NCBI RefSeq assembly: GCF_947179515.1
Contig: NC_067472.1
Coordinates: 175,917,078 to 175,981,077, forward strand
Source: Apodemus sylvaticus
Lineage: Eukaryota; Chordata; Mammalia; Rodentia; Muridae
Direction: 5' to 3'
DNA length: 64,000 nt
Both the position numbers and the translations under genes were made by a program. Below, one piece after another: positions 21,851 through 34,754 of this stretch; position 1 is the stretch's first letter; every line of letters begins with the position of its first letter. The notes beneath the pieces are model-generated. The model did no database searches. It saw only the letters and a program-made list of their open reading frames with translations, and was not told where the DNA came from.

Positions 21851-23950
21851 TTTGCTGTGCTTTAAAAGGAAGAAAAGCAACCAAAACACGAGTAGGAAGG
21901 CTTCCCTTCTAGTCCGCCTTCCCCCTCAGCGTCCGCTGTTTCTGTTGCTTGAAAAACGGAGTGAGAGCTGTTTTGCTTAAGACAGGGTCACCACCAACAG
22001 ATTGACAATTCGGTTGGAAACGCTATAAATTCTACAGCAGAGATACAGCTGCGGGCACGACATGTTGGCTCCACCCTGGTCAGGGAAGTGACTTCACAAT
22101 TTCAGATTGTTAGAAAAATGCATAATATGTTATTATTAGTAGTATTATTTGCAGTGAACAGGATGGATGGGGAAAGCATTGGAGAAGACTCCAGCTGTCC
22201 TTCCCATTTCTGGGCCTGCTTGAGAACTTGGCTGTGGGCAAGGCCCACCACCCTGCAATGGCAGGGTCCTGAGACTCAGCCTTCAGCTCTGGGAGTTGCA
22301 GGGGGGCACCTCCCCCCATAGCCCTTTGGCCTCTGCTCTAAGAGAGCCTAGGGCTTTGGCTGAAGGCTGCTTTAGCTATGATGTCATCCTGATAGCGGTG
22401 CAAATGTCTCTTGATCCCACCATTACCCGCCTGGCTGAGTTGCTGGTAATGATAGTACTCTGCCCAGCTCCCCGACAATCAGGACATAGTGCCCTAGGAA
22501 TTAGCTTCCCCCCCAGCCACCTGACCAACAAAGAGTCAGCAACCAAAAGCGTGGCCACTGAGTCCAGGTTTTGCATTGGTGGACCTAGCATAGACACTAG
22601 TGTGGTTGTCAGACTCCTGGACTGAGCATCCTCTGATTTCCCAAAGTTTGGAAAACTTTTGGAAGGCTTTGATGTACAGAACATCCTTCATCTGGGGAAA
22701 CTGGACTTTTGAGAGTGAATGAACAGCAATGCTCGGATATGGTGGATGCTGAGGATCTCAGGTCTTGTTACAGCCATTGTATGGAAAAAGGAACTATGGT
22801 ACTCTGTTCCTTTACCGTGACTTTATGTTAGAGATAGATACCAGTAAGCCGGCTTTAGTGTTGATTTTTAAATAGTGTACGATGATTTAAGATTTCTTTT
22901 GATTTACTGTTCAAATGAAATTTGCATAAATGTGATGAAAATGAACTTAACATCTGGGCACATGAAAAAAGGTTAGTGCCTCATATGTCATCTGCAGAGA
23001 AAGTCTTTAAAAGGTTTTCGCCCTAAACTGGGCTGGGGAAACAGTTCCTGGAGACATAAATGGTAATTATGTAAAACCTGGAGAAAAAACATGCTTTCAA
23101 TACATTTGCATTCTCTTGGACCAGTGCTCTGAAAACCCATTGTGTTCTATGCCTGGAGTGTTTAACTTCTGAACAGGCTTGAGATCCTTACAACTCAGCA
23201 ATTTAACTGCTAGGCAGTGCTGTCTTCACGGAAGGCTCAGGGCAGGCATGGAGCAACTGTCATGGTGGGTTGGTCCAAGCCAGAGGCCAACAGCCTCCAT
23301 TATGGGAAAAGAGAGGAACTGGTCAAGACATGTGGCCCTCCTGGTTGTATCTGCTCCTGGGGAGCTGAAGGCAGTGCTTGGAGATGCAATGTCTGCTGAG
23401 CCTTCAAAAGCTGACCCATCTGGTTGTCTCTTCTGCCTCAGGTAAGCGAGGAGATTTCATCAGCTCAGACCCATAAAACCCGCAAGCCCTTTCATGTGAG
23501 CTCCAAACTCCATCTTACTTTCAGAGCAAGATGAGCTAGCTTATCTCTGACATCAGGGAATCAGTTAAACAGCCTCTCCCAAGCATGACTGCCTTTTGCT
23601 CAAAAGTTGTCTATGAATGGCACAGGTGTTTTTAAAGTGCCTTGAATGGAAAGGGGAAAAAAAGACAGCAATGATGCTCATGAGAATATAGATGAATTTG
23701 TTTTTTTTTTTTTTAAGAAGGGGAACATAAAAGAAGAAAGCAAAATAGATTTATTTTTCTAGTTTCAATGAGGACAATTACAGCTTTTTAAGATCTTTAG
23801 ATTTAGTGTTTTTAATAAGCCTTTTAAGTAAGCTGAAATATCAGCTTGCATTTTGTTCTTAGCATTATTTAAAGTGAGACTTGATGCAAATTTAAATCAT
23901 AAGTGAGTTTCCAGTAGGTCATTTTGGGGCCATAATTTTGGGACAGAAAT
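21851..23950. other. Single-copy DNA right of the CpG domain
   Basis: No transposon or exon was recognised. A cag|gtaagc donor-like site lies at 23439-23447, preceded by a short pyrimidine tract, but there is no supporting frame. AT-rich unique sequence at about 22840-23010 and 23640-23940 could be regulatory. Confidence 0.4.
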
Positions 23951-24085
23951 GCCCTCCCCTCAGCCTACCTGCTGGGACCAGAAGTCATGGAGTGCTGAGC
24001 CCAGCTTCATGGTGTCTTCAGATAAGGTCAGCCCTGAACATCTCTCCTGGATATTTAATACCATCTCTCTGGTTGTAGAGGCTGC

Positions 24086-24089
<4 letters not shown>

Positions 24090-24152
<63 letters not shown>
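24090..24152. repeat. (GA)n microsatellite
   Basis: About 31 uninterrupted GA units on the plus strand, about 40 bp left of the large pyrimidine tract. Confidence 0.97.
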
Positions 24153-24156
<4 letters not shown>

Positions 24157-24190
24157 CTCTCACCTTGGCGAAGTGTCTGAACTAACAGTG

Positions 24191-24605
24191 TTTTCTTCTT
24201 CTTCTTCTTCTTCTTCTTCTTCTTCTTCTTCTTCTTCTTCTTCTTCTTCTTCTTCTTCTTCTTCTTCTTCTTCTTCTTCTTCTTCTTCTCCTTCTCCTTC
24301 TCCTTCTCCTTCTCCTTCTCCTTCTCCTTCTCCTTCTCCTTCTCCTTCTCCTTCTCCTTCTCCTTCTCCTTCTCCTTCTCCTTCTCCTTCTCCTTCTCCT
24401 TCTCCTTCTCCTTCTCCTCCTCCTCCTCCTCCTCCTCCTCCTCCTCCTCCTCTTCCTCCCCCTCTTCCTTCTCTTCTTTCTCTTCCTCCTCCTTCCCCTC
24501 TTCCTCCTCCTTTTCCTTCTCCTCCTCCCCCTTCCTCCTCCTCCTTCCCCTCCCCTTCTCCTCCTCCTCCTTCCTCTTCCTCTCTCTTTCTCCCATTCCT
24601 TCTTC
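24191..24605. repeat. Graded polypyrimidine tract: (TTC)n, (TTCTCC)n, (TCC)n
   Basis: Roughly 32 TTC units (24193-24289), about 21 TTCTCC hexamers (24289-24416), about 12 TCC units (24416-24451), then irregular CT-rich sequence to about 24605. The plus strand has almost no purines for about 400 bp. The long Ser/Pro, Glu/Gly and Lys/Arg frames across it are artefacts of the repeat. Confidence 0.97.
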
Positions 24606-24739
24606 TTGGAGCCCACACCTGCCCTCTACAACGGCATAGCATCCCTCCTCCAGGGCTCAAATTTTGGACTGATTTCCATATCTTGAAGCTTTTGGCCAAC
24701 TGTTATATAGCCCTGTGCATTCCTAGAATGGTGAGCCAA

Positions 24740-26100
24740 TAATGTGTGGGGTCAGAGATAGCTAAGCTAGAAGGTGACTTTTGGTTGTTATAACTGGGGT
24801 GTTGCGTGGGTCTGTATATGGTGTGTATGTAGTGTACATTCATTCATGAACACACACAGCGTGGGGGGGGGGGATGTTGCCTGTTAGAAGCATCTGCTCT
24901 GAGATGATACCCGTTTCACTCACAATTTCAGTGTGTGCGAGAGAATTGTGAGTTGTCCCCATGCATGTCAGGCAGAGGGATCCTTCTGGAAAGAATCAGG
25001 AACTACAAGTGTTTATTCTTAGGATGTGGGCCCTGGGTGATACTGTTCTCACATTCAACTTTATTTCTAAATACAGGCAGACAAATATCAAAGCCACCTC
25101 AGAAATGTGAGCCGTGTAGCAAGCCATCTGCTGTGGACCCCAGGAAAGCCTAGAGTAGAGCTTCCAAGGGCCAGCCTGGGCCACACATAGACTCCTACTG
25201 ATTATCTGCCTTGAGTAGCATGGTGAGGGGAGAGAGCTGCTCTGGGCTCCTCTTCCTGGCTGTTAGAGGAACTCTCCAGAGTTCCTTTTGTAAACCATTG
25301 TGGGTGTTGTTCTACCTCTTGTATTTGAGTAACTGTAAAGAGCCTCCTCTACTCAGATTTCCATACATGCCCAGGCTTGCTGCAGATGCCGTAGACATGG
25401 AGACCCTCTGCACTGCCTTAAAAGAAGCCAGATTTCTGTGAGGATGGGTCCTTGAGTGGAACCCCATGCAGGAGTAACCTGGGCATCATTTCTGCTGATC
25501 TGAGATGTCTCAAAGATGGTAGTAGGCATATTTTCCACTTGTAGGCATTTGTCCTGTGGGATGTTTAGCAACACACCCAACCTCAACCCACTGGGTGCCA
25601 GTAGCTCTCCTGATGATGACCATCAGGAAGGTCTAGACATGTTCATATATTCTGCAGGAAGGGGAGTCAAGCTCAGGCCCTCAATTGTGCATGTGTGAGG
25701 TCTCATCCAGGACCTCGGAAAGGGGACATGGAGATCAGTTTTGATTTTACTCCCCGGAAGTCTACAGGTGATATACAGACTTGTCTCAGTGCCCTTAGAC
25801 CAGGGGATTCAGCCCTGCACAAAATGAGGGTAACCCTTCAAGTCCTGGAGGAGGAAGACTTTTTCCATCATGTAAAAATCTGCATGGAAGAATAAAAGGC
25901 TGTCCAGTGTAAAATGTGGGCTCAATTCCAATGTTTCTGAATAACAATTATATCTTTAAAATGGCTCTGTGGGGGAGAGCTGTGTCCCTGGACCACATGG
26001 AAACCAGGAAGCTTTAAGTGACAGTGTTCAGGCACTGTGATGAGGCTGGACACCCCATTGGCAGGATAATGACAGTCATTTGTTTTTGCGCTCTTACTGT
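24740..26100. other. Single-copy DNA
   Basis: No gene or clear transposon. A G9 run lies at about 24863-24872. No frame exceeds about 77 codons. Confidence 0.4.
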
Positions 26101-26109
26101 GCACTTCCT

Positions 26110-26225
26110 TAGGAGGGCAGGTTCTGTATTTATTCTGCGTTTCACGAGGGCAAACTGAGGCAGCGAGCAGGGGAGGCAGCTAGTTCACGTGCTGTTTGCG
26201 CCCCACTAGACTCTGAGGTAGTGAG
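26110..26225 (-). mobile_element. MIR-like fragment
   Basis: 'cgagggcaaactgaggcagc' followed by 'ggaggcagctagttcacgtg' resembles the reversed MIR core. Confidence 0.5.
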
Positions 26226-26454
26226 CAGAGTCCTCTGCCCCTCCCACAGTGGGAGCCAGCAAGGAGAAGGCAAGAATGTCATAGGCACCATAGCAAGCCT
26301 GGTCTGAGAAGGGCAGGATCCCACCGCTGGGTGGGTCGGAAAGCTAGGGAGATGCTTCCCGAGTAGACAGAGATGATGGAGGCCTGAGGACCAGTCTCTA
26401 AGCCCTTCCCTCATTCCTGTCTCCAGTATATGGCTTTCTGATGAGAAAACCTAG

Positions 26455-26525
26455 TGCCATTTTGATACAGGAGAAGTGACTATGTAGACTTGAACTCAGG
26501 TTAACCTGAGAGCTTTCTATCAAAG
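26455..26525 (-). mobile_element. MIR-like fragment
   Basis: 'agacttgaactcaggttaac' and 'agagctttctatca' resemble the reversed MIR middle; weak. Confidence 0.35.
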
Positions 26526-26660
26526 TCCATATGTGCATTGGCTACCTGGACCTTCTTCAGTTGGTTCTTTGGATACTGAAGTATAGGAGGGCTTGTCCCT
26601 GCATTCTGATCCTACCCTCTCTCTCCCCCTGATGGCTCTTCCACTAAGGTACTGGCCTGC

Positions 26661-26663
<3 letters not shown>

Positions 26664-26735
<72 letters not shown>
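26664..26735. repeat. (GA)n microsatellite
   Basis: About 36 uninterrupted GA units. A repeat-free block with retained CpGs ('aagcgaattcatagattc', 'gattaatcacagacgcag') follows at 26738-26850. Confidence 0.97.
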
Positions 26736-26737
<2 letters not shown>

Positions 26738-26879
26738 TGTAAAAGCGAATTCATAGATTCTCAAAACATTAAGATTAATCACAGACGCAGAATCGCCCAT
26801 TCAACTTTATGATTAGAGCGACTTATATTTCTAAGATTCCAATGTGATTCCCAATCTTTGTTTTGGGCTTGCACTTGTT

Positions 26880-26975
26880 TAGTGACGGGGGTCTTTCTTG
26901 CTCTACAGAGCCCTGGCTGAGTCCCATAAGTGTGTGGGATTATAGACATGAGCCATTATGCCTGGGAGCTTCCCT
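26880..26975 (-). mobile_element. B1 remnant
   Basis: 'gtgtgtgggattatagacat' with 'gagccattatgcctggga' is the reversed B1 head. Confidence 0.55.
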
Positions 26976-26999
26976 TATAGACTTTCCTGCTTCTCAGCC

Positions 27000-29900
27000 A
27001 GGGACTTTGGTTCATGGAACAGCTCTGGTAACACATGGGGGCATGTACTAACACAGTTGAGTGCTGCCCGGAAGCCCCACGGAGCTTAGAGACAGGAGGT
27101 TAGTACCTGCGAAGTAGTGTCTGATGTTGGGTCCCTGTGGGTGCCACATGATACTCTTTGGGTGTATGGTCTAGTTCAGGCCTTTTAGCCACCAGGGTAA
27201 TGCAGTTTCTCATAGTTAAACTGAGTACATGACAAGGTGTTGCTGTCAGGACATTTGAAGACAAGTGCTCTGGCCGGTGCAGCTTCTGGTCTTAATCTTG
27301 CCTATATCCTTCCTGCTTTTCTATACAAATTATCTTTCAAAGAAATATCTTTCAAAGAAAAAGCTCTGTACGGGGCTGCCTAAAAATTGAAGTGAAAAAC
27401 AGAAAACAGAACTGGCTGTCGGAGGAACATATGCATTGTTGTAAATTTATTTGCACAAGGGAGAAAATATTTGGAAACTCCCATGGACTGAAGTCCCTGT
27501 AGAGACAGCCAATGGATCACAAAGCACATAGATTCTACATATAAAGAAAGTATCATCCCTTTGAATGGCTAGCTCTTTAGCCTGTCTTTAAAAATATCTA
27601 GAAAGTTATCTTCCTGTTTACCAGAGGCAAATGTGACTCATTTTTCTAAGATTTTAGTTCTTTATTAAAAACAAAACCAAGAAACCTTTTTGTCTAATCA
27701 ACCAAAGCTGAGTATTACAGCCAGAGTGAGGGTTTTAGGAAGCCTACAGGAGAGACGGGGTCAGGGATGAGGGGGCAAGGGTCAGGTTATTCCCCTCCCC
27801 TTCATTGCAGAGCTCTGATCTGGAGTTATGGCTCCTGGATGCTAAGCTGCTCTTTCTTTCGACAGGCTAGAGAATATTCCGAACACACTAGTTCTCAGAT
27901 GAACAGGACTGGATCCGCTAATTAAACACACGTCTGGTCTCTGCAGAGCCTGAGAAACTTCAGTCACCACTGTTGCCACCTGATGGGGGGTGGGCACAAT
28001 CAGCTCTGGTGGGTGGCGGCTTTCCTCTAACAATCCAAGAAAAGTCCCAAGGATTGAGGATAGGTCATGTGGGAATGTGGGAGGGAAAAAGCCACCACAT
28101 GTGGACATGAAAGGGTTTAATCTGTCAGCCGAGGCCTCTGACAGCAGAAGACAGCTCTCTACGGGGCTGCCTAAGTGACCCTTCTTGCTCCTTCTCCGCC
28201 CTACCTGGGGTCAACAACCTCTTGGGTGTTCTGAGTGTTCAGAACCATCTTGCCTGGAGTGCCCACAGACGTTGAAGGCACTGTTTGTCAAGGGAAAGGC
28301 CCGTCATCCTGTCTGCTGTCTGCAATTCTTTTCTTTAGCCAGTGATTTGACAACTTAATATTTATTTTCTCTGAGTGTTTTTTTTTTTAAGTCAAAAATT
28401 TTTTTAAAAAAAATTGTTATCAGTCTCCATTTCCTCTTTTTGGCTCTTTCAACTCTTTGCGTTACTATTTGTATTATTATCAATTTTTGGAAAAGCCTTC
28501 AGTTAAAGTATGTTTTGGGAGGCTAGAGAACATTGCAATATTAAATCTATTTATAATTTCTTTCTAGCATATTTTGGAGGCAGAAGAAATGGTTTAAGTA
28601 AGATGACAAGGACAGTTGTCATATCTACAGATATGTCTACAAAGTATGTTAAGGTAGCAATCTTCTTTCTCTCTTAGCAACTACGGTCACCCCGGGAACA
28701 ACAGAGTAGTCTTCTGAGAGTGTTACATGGTAGGCTGGGGCAGGGCCTGGCCATCTGGCCAGTGTGATGTACCTGATAGTGACTGACCTGTTTTTAGGGG
28801 GTTGGGTGTGGTGTGTACTGGGCCTATGGGCATGTTTATTTTCCAATCATGAAGTCAAGTTATGTATTCCAGACCTTAGGATACAAACCATGTTCAAAAC
28901 TCTTCTGGAGGAGCTGACTGCATCTGCACAGTCTGCCCTTCCATCTCACTGATACCTGTAACTTTGTCCTCATATTTGCTGCCCTGTCTCAAAAGGTTGA
29001 CAAGACCTGGATCCCTGGTGAGATGCTGTCTGCAGGATTTGGAAACTAGTTGCTCAGGTGGAGAATTTCAGGCCCTTGTGTGGATCTTGGGGACCACAGG
29101 GGTCTGTGGTGAATAAGACATTTTCTTTCTTTTCATGATGCTCTTACAGAGATAAGAATCATGCAATTTTTGTGTGTGATCTCCAGCGACTGCCTTCAAT
29201 AAAATAATTTGTTCATTGATCTAAGGAAGGCGTGGTCCCCGGTTGCTCTCATCCTCAGAACAGACGTTCAAGTTGGAATCTGCCTCTTGTATTCTGGTGA
29301 AGTGGAGCCTGGTCTCCCGTGCTGGTCCTCGGGATGGGAGGCTGGGATGGAATGCTTCTCTGTCAGCAGAATCTGATGCAACATCCAGCCGTGATTATTT
29401 GTGCTTCAATGCGCACACATCTTGACTCTCTCATCTTCTCAAAGGTGAAGGAATCAAACAAAATTTTTTTCTTTGCTGGACATGGGGGTCTCTGACTGTC
29501 CCTTCATTAATCTCAATCGTAGGTGAAGTGTTTAGATGAGCAGGACATGGGCATTTCCTCACTAGCTTTTCCAATGCTCCTGAAAGCAAGAGTTTAGAGG
29601 AGTCTTTGTGTGCATTTGATTCGTTAATTAATTTTTTTAACCCGGGTTACATGATACACACATGTTGCTTGATATATCACTAGCTCTAAGTTCATTTTTT
29701 TGCATAATTTAATATTTAGGCGCCGTCTCTCTTTCTCTCCTTCCACAATTGAGATACTCTGCTTACTGAGCTGCAAACATTCAGTTTGAGAGTGAGAAAG
29801 AGCTTCTTGAAGCTTTTGCTTTGTTTCGTCTTGTTCCGAAGCAGTGTTGCACCATGGTGAGGAACTCAGGGCCAGTCGGAGGGGCCTGAGTTCGATGCCC

Positions 29901-30500
29901 ACCCCTTCCACCTCCATGCAGATCTTCAAGTCTTCCATCCCATTGGCAGCCTTGGGATAATTCTCTCACAAAGTCAGCAGGATTAAAAGAGAAGAGCCCA
30001 GCTATTGAAGGAGTACTGAGGCAGCACTCCAGCCTGCCTTCTAGAATTTGTTGCCTGTCTGGACTGCAGTCGCCTTTCACTGTGTGTGCTGATCCCTGCC
30101 TAGCTCACAGAAATGGCTCACTTGCCTTTGAGGCCCAGGCTCATCTTCTGAGTTATTTACCTGGGGATCAATAAAGATCGGCAGATTGATTTCTTCTGTT
30201 TCTGAGGACACATCTTAAAGGGTCAGCTTAGTTCAAGGCAGAGTCTATGGTGGGGGTGGGGTCTGCAGTCTTCTCTAAACAATGGTTTTCAGTCTAGGCC
30301 CTCAAGGGTGGTTAGCACAGGTTCCAAGGCGTCCTTGGCACACGCCCGAAGACACATGTCACATCACACACATAGACACATGTGGTATACACCACATGAG
30401 GACACATGTGGAAGTCACATGTGTACAAGTGTATGTACATGTTTATAAGCACACATGCTCACTTCCAGAATCACGATGAGGATATAAGTCTGTTCTTTAT
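27000..30500. other. Single-copy desert, candidate regulatory blocks
   Basis: No exon recognised. AT-rich repeat-free blocks at about 27400-27720 and 28320-28680 have the look of conserved non-coding DNA. A tandem duplication of 'atctttcaaagaaa' lies at about 27330-27360, and a (TTCA)n stretch follows at about 30531-30570. Confidence 0.4.
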
Positions 30501-30689
30501 CTATTCCCAAATCCAAGGAGCTGTTCTCGTTCATTTGTTCATTTGTTCATTCATTTATTCATTCATGCATTCGCTCAGTTTTTGATGTATTAAGTGCCTT
30601 AATATCCTAATAAAGTTAATGCTGGCTGTGAAATAGAATAACACTTAGCCAGTATGGGAGGTCCAGGGTCTATGAACAAAGCTTTTAGA

Positions 30690-30893
30690 GTAGCTGAGGC
30701 AGGAGGATTGAAAATTTGAGGCCAGCATGGGCTACTTTGCTAGACTCTTTAAATAAAAAGTAAAAACAGGGGCCAGGGATGATACTCAGTCTTCATGTTT
30801 CTAACATGCTCAAGGCTCTGTGTTCAATCCCTAGAAATGAGATAAAACAAATGAACAAACAAACAAACAAACAACAACAACAACAACAACAAT
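30690..30893 (+). mobile_element. B1-like fragment followed by ID-like SINE and tail
   Basis: 'gctgaggcaggaggattgaa' (B1-like) at 30690-30766 is followed by an ID-like unit, 'ggggccagggatgatactca' to 'ttcaatccctag' at 30768-30835, and a (CAAA)n/(CAA)n tail to 30893. Confidence 0.65.
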
Positions 30894-30982
30894 CCCCCCC
30901 CCCAAAACCAAAGTGGAGCTGCTGTTACAAAAGGAAAGCAGAGTGAAGGCAGAACTCTTAGGGTCTAGGCTTCATTTGAACA

Positions 30983-30986
<4 letters not shown>

Positions 30987-31021
<35 letters not shown>

Positions 31022-31062
31022 ACACACACACTCACACACACACTCACTCACACACTCACACA

Positions 31063-31099
<37 letters not shown>

Positions 31100-31115
31100 A
31101 CTCACACTCACACAC
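30987..31115. repeat. (CA)n microsatellite with CACTCA interruptions
   Basis: About 64 dinucleotides, with periodic CT substitutions giving CACTCACA variants. Confidence 0.95.
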
Positions 31116-33400
31116 CCCTGATTTTCATACTGGGCATGCAAGATTGATCCATGGAACCTGTATCGATTGTGCTCCAGACACACCACATGTGCAAGAGAGG
31201 AACAGCTAAAGAATCCTCTGTTCTTGTTCCCAGGGATGAAAAGTCAGATTACTGGCTAACTTTCTCCTATTGGAAGGGAATACTGATGTGGCTTGCAAAG
31301 TCCACTGTCCCAGGGGTATGGTATGGGCACTAGAGTCTATCTCTTCCAGGGGATGTCAAAGACCAAATCCTGGAAATGAACGCCTAGCACGCATCCCGTG
31401 CTTACGAAGTGAATGACTTTGGGGATAAGCTGCCAAGCATCCTATAAGTCAGCCCTCAGTGCACTCTGCCACCTGTGGTGTCTTACCAAGCACTGAGCTG
31501 CTAGTGGGGCACCATAGAGCTCTCTGTGTTAGTGTTACAAGGGCTGCACAAGTCCCTGGAAAGAGACACTCGACATCCGCTTTAAGTCTAGCCACATAAA
31601 AGGTTTCCTAGAACACAGCAGTGGAGACCCAGGCTCAGAAGATGACACAAATGTTCCCTCATACTCACTCCTTGAACACTAAAGGGGGAGACATATTCTA
31701 ATGGCATCATCCTCCATCTCTGTTCTTAACACACTTTAAGCACGAGGACCGGAATGGCAGTGAGGTCTGGCTCTTATTCCTGAGTTGGGACTGCTGATCC
31801 CCAGATGACCTCACCTTTCTGCCCCTCTACACCTCACTCCTTTCTCAAGTTGTCCTCTGGAGCAATACACTGACCCATTCCCACACCCAAGGGGTCACCA
31901 AGCTTGAACCAGGCTTGGTGGGGTCTCTTACCTCTGCTCCCACTCTCAAGGGTTCATGAAGCCAAAGACATCTTCCAGCTTTCTCAGGAGACAACAGGAC
32001 CTGGGTGGCCAGCTTCTTCCTGCGCACCTAGCATGAGTCCACACCTGAGACAACGAGGTTGACATTGGTCCTGTGGCAAGGAACCCTCAAGTCTGGCTGT
32101 GCCTGGCTGATATCGGTCTGTCTGCAGAATTCCAAGGGACACATCTCTCCAGGGAGGTGAGACTTAAGTGAGTCAGACCATCTGAGCCTTCTTGAAGGCC
32201 TCTGTGCCAACTTCCCATGGTAGTCCCAGGCTGAGCACAGGTCTGCTGGGAGGAGGGGGTAGGGTGTGGTGCCAGCAGAGCCCACAGGGAAGCTCGTATC
32301 CCTCACATGGGCCTTTCTACATCACTCTGGGCTATATTGTGCTCCCCGGGCATGTGCTGAGCTTCTGCTGTGTACTGGGCACTGTCCGGCACTGGGCACA
32401 CAAGGGTGGAAAGGCTGGTATTTATGGGTCCTGCTGTTCTAGAAAGAGAGCTTATATTTATTTCCCATATCCTACCCCGAGTGCTATGAAAGACCAGAGC
32501 AGAGCTCCCTTGGGGGAAAGTCATCTTCTGCAAGATGATCAGTGGCACTTTCTTAGGGGGATGATGAACGGTGAGTGGGAGTTAGTGAAGCAAAGAGCAT
32601 AGAGAGTTCCAGATAGAGGAGAAAATTTGCAAAAGACACGAGGCAGAGAGAGCTTGGTGGTTTGTGAAGGAAGGCCAGGGTGTCTGAAGCACATGAGAGA
32701 ATAGCACAGTCTTTCTCGCATGTGAGCGCAACCTGTTGAGGAGTGTCTCGTTCTTGTCCTCTGTGGTCTTCTCAGCTCCGTGTCTCCTCCTGCCATCCGA
32801 GGCAGGTTTTTTCCTTCCTAGCCTCCTCCGGGCTTCCATCTTGTTAAACGAAGCAATACCTCCAGACTGTAGCTCTCCACTGGGGATTTAATCCAAGTTC
32901 AGCACGTTGTCGAGTTAGAAATCAAAGTTAGACAGGAGGCAGAAATGATAGACGTCTCTGACATGGTAGGTTGTGTTGTGATTCACAACCGATTTTGGGA
33001 TGTCTGGCTTTCTCTGCCCACATGCCCCCCACTCCCAGTTGTGTGTATCCTGGGTCGCATGGCTCCTCTATACTTTGGCTGAACAATCATGCACCACACA
33101 GCAATATTTTAGGTAAGGCAGACTGTATATGATATGGTCTCTTGGGATTTTGACAGGTGTAAGAGAGAGAGAGAGAGAGTCTTATTCCCCCATCCCCAGC
33201 ATTCCCCTCATGAGACTGGAGCCATCTCAAGGTTGCATCAGGAATCATCCCTCACATGTCTGTGGGGTGCGGGCATCAGCATATCCGCACTCCATTGGTT
33301 GCATGGCAGACTAGCATCTATGTATGTGTGCTGTATTCTCAACACTGATACCAAATGACTTTTCCGCATTGTTTTTTGGAGAATACTTCTGCTTCTAAAA
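31116..33400. other. Single-copy DNA
   Basis: No gene recognised. A weak L2-like piece ('cttctgctgtgtactgggca') lies at about 32360-32400. The 136-codon frame at 32192-32602 overlaps it and shows no domain. Confidence 0.4.
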
Positions 33401-33401
33401 C

Positions 33402-33440
<39 letters not shown>

Positions 33441-33513
33441 GAAAGGAAAGAAGGAAGGAAGGAAGGAAGGAAGGAAGGAAGGAAGGAAAGAAGGAAGGAA
33501 GGAAGGAAGGAAG
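33402..33513. repeat. (GAAA)n to (GGAA)n microsatellite
   Basis: A plus-strand purine tract that changes from AAAG units to GGAA units at about 33445. Confidence 0.95.
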
Positions 33514-34099
33514 ATGATTGTAGTTTCCTCTCTTGCTGGCAGCAGGAATGTAAGCCTGGTGTTTGTGCAGTCTAGGTGGAATCAGGCAGCCTGGACCGAG
33601 GTCCTTCATGTTGAGTGCACTCTTTGATGTTTGAGAGCTGAAACTGCCTAATGGTGGCGTTCTCAGATAGATCACCATGCTGAGTGGACTGTGGAAGTGG
33701 CTCCTTTTGCTGTGTGCAGTCTGGAGGTGAGAGGACGGGCCTGGATTTTACAGCAGTGTCCCAGGGCTCCCGTTTCTTGGCTCCGCCTGACTGCAGAACG
33801 TTGCTCTGGCCCTCGGCTTTCATCTCTTTCCATCCAGCCTTGCTGTCAGGCAGCGTGCTGAACTGCAAGGGCGTTGACTGACAGCTCCAGAAATGAGCGG
33901 GCCCCTGTCCCGCAGGGTTCCTGGGAGATTTTTCTATGTCTTAGCATCCTGGACTTTTGAAGAGAGCACAATCTTCTCTTCTTATGGTCTGTCCAGGAGT
34001 CAAGGACAGTTGTCCCATTGAGGGAAAGGAACAAGAAGGCAGGAAAAGCAGATTCTTGCATATGGTACCTGCCCATCCAAGAGAATGATAGCCAGATGC

Positions 34100-34505
34100 G
34101 GGCATTGTGCTCACCATTCAGTCTTCAGACTTATTACTTCCATCACCACAGTGGCAAAGTTTAATATAATTTCACTTTTAGTAGAAATGAATTATGTTTC
34201 AGCTCTATGGGAACTTAACTTTTTCCTCATCATTGAGTTTTAAGTGGTTAAATAATTCATCAAACAACTGTAAACATTGCAAATTGTCCATCGTAGATGC
34301 CATATTTCATGCCCTGTGATGTAGATGCAAAATATTAAAATGAAAATGTAAAGACTTAATAGAAAAATCGCAGAAATAAAACTCCTGACATCTATTACAC
34401 TTTTGGAAACTTTGCTTAAATGTTTCCCACTCCTTAGCAAAATCTGTGATGAACTAACTGAAAGTGGGGGGAGGGGCGCTTAAGAGCATTATAAAAATAA
34501 TCCTT
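34100..34505. promoter_or_regulatory. AT-rich candidate regulatory block
   Basis: Repeat-free AT-rich unique sequence with 'ttaatataatttcact' and 'gtggttaaataattcatcaa'. Conservation is inferred only. Confidence 0.25.
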
Positions 34506-34521
34506 AAGAATAAAGGAACCA

Positions 34522-34740
34522 GGAAGGAGAGATGGCTCAGTGGTTAAGAGCACTGGCTGCTCTTCCAGAGGACTGGGGTTCAATTCCCAGCAACCAAAAG
34601 GCAGCTAACAAGCATCTATAACTCCAGTCCTAAGGGATATGATGCCCTCTTTTGGCCTCCTTAGGCACTACATTCACACGGTGCACATACATTCACACCA
34701 GGACAACACTCAGGCACATAAAAAAGAAATCTAAAAAAAG
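34522..34740 (+). mobile_element. B2 SINE with target-site duplication
   Basis: Complete-looking B2: 'ggagagatggctcagtggtt' head, 'ggggttcaattcccagcaac' B box and AAAAAAG tail. The flanks aagaataaaggaac (34506-34519) and aagaccaaaggaac (34741-34754) match at 12 of 14 positions. B2 copies can carry a CTCF-like core; here the minus strand reads 'ccaaaagagggcatc'. Confidence 0.95.
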
Positions 34741-34754
34741 AAGACCAAAGGAAC

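Noticed and set aside
24018..24742. Several 140-190-codon frames of Ser/Pro, Glu/Gly and Lys/Arg repeats
   Set aside because: Direct translations of the TTC/TCC and GA microsatellites in different frames.
32192..32602. 136-codon plus-strand frame
   Set aside because: Overlaps a weak L2-like fragment, has no domain, and other frames are open opposite it.
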